DNA from: Chlorobiota bacterium
GTDB taxonomy: Bacteria; Bacteroidota; Bacteroidia; Flavobacteriales; Flavobacteriaceae
Assembly: GCA_013151975.1 (NCBI GenBank)
Contig: JAADHG010000296.1
Location: 1-8,985 of the forward strand
Length of the DNA: 8,985 bases
Direction: 5' to 3'
Shown: positions 6,191-8,985 of the stretch, in pieces
Numbering within the stretch: position 1 is the first letter of the stretch
Layout of the letters: each line of letters begins with the position of its first letter
Notes under the pieces: generated by a model
What the model saw: the letters and a program-made list of their open reading frames with translations, nothing else
What the model was told of the DNA's origin: nothing
Database searches by the model: none
Position numbers and translations under genes: made by a program

Positions 6191-6344
6191 AATGCTTACG
6201 AATACAAATAGTAATTTTGGGTTATACGCCATAGGTCTGATATTATTAATACCTGTTTGGATATACTTAATCATCAACAAACAAGAGCGAATGAGGGTAA
6301 ATACTTTCAACCATGCTTATGTAAAAGAGACAATGATTGACTAA
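6105..6344 (+). CDS. Two-helix membrane segment, C-terminal half of the frameshifted zinc-ribbon gene
   Basis: The frame from ATG 6105 gives 79 aa with two hydrophobic helices (about 7-29 and 38-57) joined by a short polar loop, then a basic tail ending in NTFNHAYVKETMID. It overlaps the zinc-ribbon frame by 86 bases in the +1 frame, much more than normal translational coupling. Removing one A from the run at 6118-6121 joins the two frames after Ser57 and gives a coherent 131-aa protein: cytosolic zinc ribbon, two helices, basic tail. Possible explanations are a real inactivating insertion, an assembly or sequencing error in an A-run, or independent initiation at ATG 6105. The first two are more likely, because the halves together look like a single domain arrangement. 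Role unknown; location would be the inner membrane. Confidence 0.55.
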   Translation: MQKNQNLAYLIAGLIFSFGSLFVILFWFKMLTNTNSNFGLYAIGLILLIPVWIYLIINKQERMRVNTFNHAYVKETMID

Positions 6345-6405
6345 AACATTATACAAGAACACCTATTAATCAATTACTGAGACTTGTGTTTAAAAGTAAT
6401 GTTAA

Positions 6406-8985
6406 CTACAAATCATATTTTATTCTAAACACCACATAACGGGGTTGTATAAAATACTCACTTGTACTTGTAAATAGGGCATTAGTATTATCCTGATTTA
6501 AGGATGCTGTATCTAACAAATTGGTGACACCTACTCTATATTCCCATTTATTATCCTTTTTTTGATAGGCTAAACTAGCATCTAAAAAACTATAATTATT
6601 TAAAGTTTCAACTTCATTTCTGTAGTTATAATACGAATAATCTGCTCTAAATATAAAGCTCTTTAAAAAATAGGCATCTACATTAATAAATGGGCTATTT
6701 GTAAAGAATTTTAAGCGTCCGCCACCTTGGTCGTATTCATTAATAGTAAGGTTATAACCAATATCTACATTGGGTGCTTTTCTAAAATTTGTGCTTAGCT
6801 GTGTACGATATGATTGTGTAAAAGACTCATTAACACTACGTGTATTATTAACAAATTGATTGAATTTAGAATACGAGAAATTTCCTCTAACTGATGCTTT
6901 TATCTTTCCAAAAGTACGCTCAAAACGTCCATTGAACGACAAACTCTCATCGGCAAAGTTTGAATTAAAAGACGTCGAAACTCGATTAGGCGTTTGTAAA
7001 TCAGGCTCACCAGGAATGGGATTAGGAATGGTTAAAAATTGTGATTGACTTCGTATTTGGTTAATGCGTTTACTATAATTTATAAATGCAAATACATTGG
7101 TATAATTAAACATATTGAAACTAAAATAACTTAATCTTAAATTGTGAGATAAGGACTCTTCTAAGTTTCTGTTTCCTTGATATAAGGCATTATAATTATT
7201 AAGTACACTAGCTTCAGCTAACTGGTTTACATCTGTAAAACTGGTTTGCATCGTATATCTAAAATTAAGATTCTCACTCTTTTTAAGCTGAATCCTTGTA
7301 TTAAAATCGGGCAATACTCTAAATATATTATCTTTAGTTTCGGTGTTGAATTGTTGATTTTTAGTAGTGTATGTATGTACCGAAAAACCTGGCGTTATCG
7401 TAAATTTCCCTGTCTTTAATCGGTAATGAAACCCTAAATAAACATCGCTAAAATTATATTTAATATCATTCTCTACTTCTGTTTGAGCATTATCTAATGT
7501 GAACTTACTCCCATTATCTAATATTTGATATATTTCTGAATTGAACCTTTGTGTACTCAATATCGTACCAAAAGAAAAATTGATATTGCTTTTATTATTT
7601 AATACATACCAGTAATCTAGTTTTGCATCAAATTTATTCGTTTTAACACGCTTATCCTGTACCAAATTAAATCCTGATTGATTAGTGTCTAAACCTAAAA
7701 TGCCATCAAATCTAAATTGCGCATTTTGCTCTAAAACAGCATTGTAAAAAGGGTCTTCGTCTTGCCATAATTGCTGAGCATAAAACGCAAAAATATTTTT
7801 CTCATTTAAAGTATAATAGTAGTTTAAATTCTGATTGATGCTAAACGGATTCTGTTCTTGAACCTGATCTACATTTGAAGCAATTGAAGAGAAAAAATCT
7901 TGAAATTCGCTTTGCTTAGAAATCCTTCCAAAAACATCATAATCTAATTGATTATTACTATTTGGTTTATAGGCTGCACTTAATTTAAACAAACCTAAGT
8001 CACTTTTTTGATTCGTATTACTTGTGGTAGATTCGTCTGGAGGTGTTATTGTACCATCTTCTGATGGAATATAAGTTCTTAAGCTATTTTGTTGAATATC
8101 GGTTTTTGTTCCTGAATAAATTGCAAAACCACTTAAATCTAAATTCTTTTTTGGAGAGTAGCTAAAATTTGCAGCAGCAAACTTGGTGTCTATAGCTTTG
8201 GCTCTATTGTTTTGAGTGGTTAAAAAACCCATATCTGCCGAAGCGACATTAAAATTAGTACCACTACTAGAATTGAAAGATCTAAAACCACCACTAAAAT
8301 TAAAATAATCGCGTCTGGTAAAAGGTACTTCTCCAATATTATTCAGGTCTGTAATAATATTGATACTGTATTTAGGGCTATAATAAAACAATTTTGGATG
8401 TACTAAATAACGTTCATCAAGACCTGCTCCTGCAGTAATTTCACCAAACCAAAAGCTTTTTTTTCCTTCTTTAAGTTTAATGTTTATGGCAATTCTATCT
8501 TCATTGCTTCTCACACCTCTAAGTTGCCCTACATCATCGTAGTTTTTTAATACCTGCACTTTATCAATCGCATCAGCAGGAATGTTCTTTGTGGCTAACT
8601 TGGTGTCTCCATCAAAAAACTCTTTCCCTTCAACCATTATTTTTTCAACTACTTTTCCTTCTACTTCAATTTCACCTTCATCATTTATTTCAACTCCAGG
8701 AAGCCTTTTTAAAACATCTTCAAGCTTTTTATCTGTCTCTCTTTTAAAAGAATCTGCATTGTAAATTAAGGTGTCTCCTTTAACAGACACAGGCATTTCG
8801 TAGGTGAGTTCTACGGCGTCTAGAGCATTGTCATTTTGTAAGGTAAAATCTTTTGTAATATCTATATCAGTAGTGTTAACAAGCGCTTCAAAAGTTTTTT
8901 TACCAATATAACTCACTTGAATTTTATAAGATGCATTAGATTTTAAGTAGAAGGAAAAGTAGTTGAAAAAATAATGGTTGAAGGG
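6406..8985 (-). CDS. Outer-membrane beta-barrel receptor (TonB-dependent-receptor-like), N-terminus beyond the window
   Basis: Large outer-membrane protein; 859 residues are visible and the true start lies right of base 8985. A GTG at 8914-8916 is a possible start in frame, but the frame stays open to the edge and the residues before it (FYLKSNASYKIQ, then VSYIGKKTFEA) read as the end of a carboxypeptidase-regulatory-like beta-sandwich, so that GTG is internal. Then comes a plug-like region: GDTLIYNADSF (visible 70-80), KLEDVLKRLPGVEI (87-100), and VEGKEFFDGDTKLATKNIPA (from 118). From about residue 190 the sequence is alternating, aromatic and Asn/Ser-rich, typical of a 500-plus-residue barrel, ending FRIKYDL. 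This is the receptor-like OMP family common in Bacteroidota, often next to GLPGLI-family genes (none here). The substrate cannot be told from the sequence. It converges with the zinc-ribbon gene across a 61-base gap holding no clear terminator. Confidence 0.9.
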   Translation of the reverse strand, partial: PFNHYFFNYFSFYLKSNASYKIQVSYIGKKTFEALVNTTDIDITKDFTLQNDNALDAVELTYEMPVSVKGDTLIYNADSFKRETDKKLEDVLKRLPGVEINDEGEIEVEGKVVEKIMVEGKEFFDGDTKLATKNIPADAIDKVQVLKNYDDVGQLRGVRSNEDRIAINIKLKEGKKSFWFGEITAGAGLDERYLVHPKLFYYSPKYSINIITDLNNIGEVPFTRRDYFNFSGGFRSFNSSSGTNFNVASADMGFLTTQNNRAKAIDTKFAAANFSYSPKKNLDLSGFAIYSGTKTDIQQNSLRTYIPSEDGTITPPDESTTSNTNQKSDLGLFKLSAAYKPNSNNQLDYDVFGRISKQSEFQDFFSSIASNVDQVQEQNPFSINQNLNYYYTLNEKNIFAFYAQQLWQDEDPFYNAVLEQNAQFRFDGILGLDTNQSGFNLVQDKRVKTNKFDAKLDYWYVLNNKSNINFSFGTILSTQRFNSEIYQILDNGSKFTLDNAQTEVENDIKYNFSDVYLGFHYRLKTGKFTITPGFSVHTYTTKNQQFNTETKDNIFRVLPDFNTRIQLKKSENLNFRYTMQTSFTDVNQLAEASVLNNYNALYQGNRNLEESLSHNLRLSYFSFNMFNYTNVFAFINYSKRINQIRSQSQFLTIPNPIPGEPDLQTPNRVSTSFNSNFADESLSFNGRFERTFGKIKASVRGNFSYSKFNQFVNNTRSVNESFTQSYRTQLSTNFRKAPNVDIGYNLTINEYDQGGGRLKFFTNSPFINVDAYFLKSFIFRADYSYYNYRNEVETLNNYSFLDASLAYQKKDNKWEYRVGVTNLLDTASLNQDNTNALFTSTSEYFIQPRYVVFRIKYDL

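Noticed and set aside
6116..6310. Minus-strand frame opposite the two-helix membrane segment
   Set aside because: Complement of the plus-strand hydrophobic segment; the plus-strand frames form the coherent protein.
6345..6405. Possible bidirectional terminator between the converging genes
   Set aside because: Only a weak AACAC/GTGTT pairing with a loop over 20 bases and no T-run; not enough to call.
6860..7048. Plus-strand frame inside the receptor gene, and the similar one at 8582-8764
   Set aside because: Antisense shadows of a clearly coding receptor; low-complexity Ser/Phe content in the second comes from complementary codons.
1..8985. Search for a novel defence, mobile or biosynthetic system
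   Set aside because: All larger genes are recognisable housekeeping or receptor families; no integrase, transposase, toxin-antitoxin pair, CRISPR repeat or clustered unknown operon is present.

Overview
The window is AT-rich (roughly one third G+C by eye) and looks like a chromosomal segment of a member of the Flavobacteriaceae (Bacteroidota), probably marine. Three things point that way: an outer-membrane receptor with a carboxypeptidase-regulatory-type N-terminus, a Flavobacteriia-type phosphoenolpyruvate carboxylase, and promoters of the Bacteroidota form TAnnTTTG rather than sigma-70 boxes. The genus cannot be fixed from the sequence alone.

Layout, left to right. (1) 2-1102, plus strand: 3' part of an ammonium channel gene (amt), cut by the window edge and closed by a strong hairpin terminator at 1149-1182. 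(2) 1253-1375, plus: a 40-codon gene for a very basic small protein, with its own -7 box at 1210-1217. (3) 1539-4124, minus: complete ppc (PEP carboxylase). (4) 4125-4444: divergent intergenic region carrying the metK promoter, a SAM-II-type riboswitch and a possible switching helix. (5) 4445-5698, plus: metK (S-adenosylmethionine synthetase). (6) 5699-5947: degraded intergenic palindromic repeats and a promoter. (7) 5948-6344, plus: what looks like one small zinc-ribbon/membrane-protein gene broken by a +1 frameshift and starting with TTG. (8) 6406-8985, minus: a large outer-membrane beta-barrel receptor whose N-terminus lies beyond the right edge.

The genes do not form one operon. They are independent units for nitrogen uptake (amt), anaplerotic carbon fixation into oxaloacetate (ppc), the methyl-donor pool (metK) and outer-membrane uptake. 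The one clear regulatory circuit is feedback: metK makes SAM, and its leader contains a SAM-binding RNA. I see no defence system, mobile element, CRISPR array, tRNA or rRNA. The best second-look items are the metK leader with its 10-bp anti-aptamer complementarity, the frameshifted zinc-ribbon gene, the small basic protein gene, and the active-site variant of PEP carboxylase.
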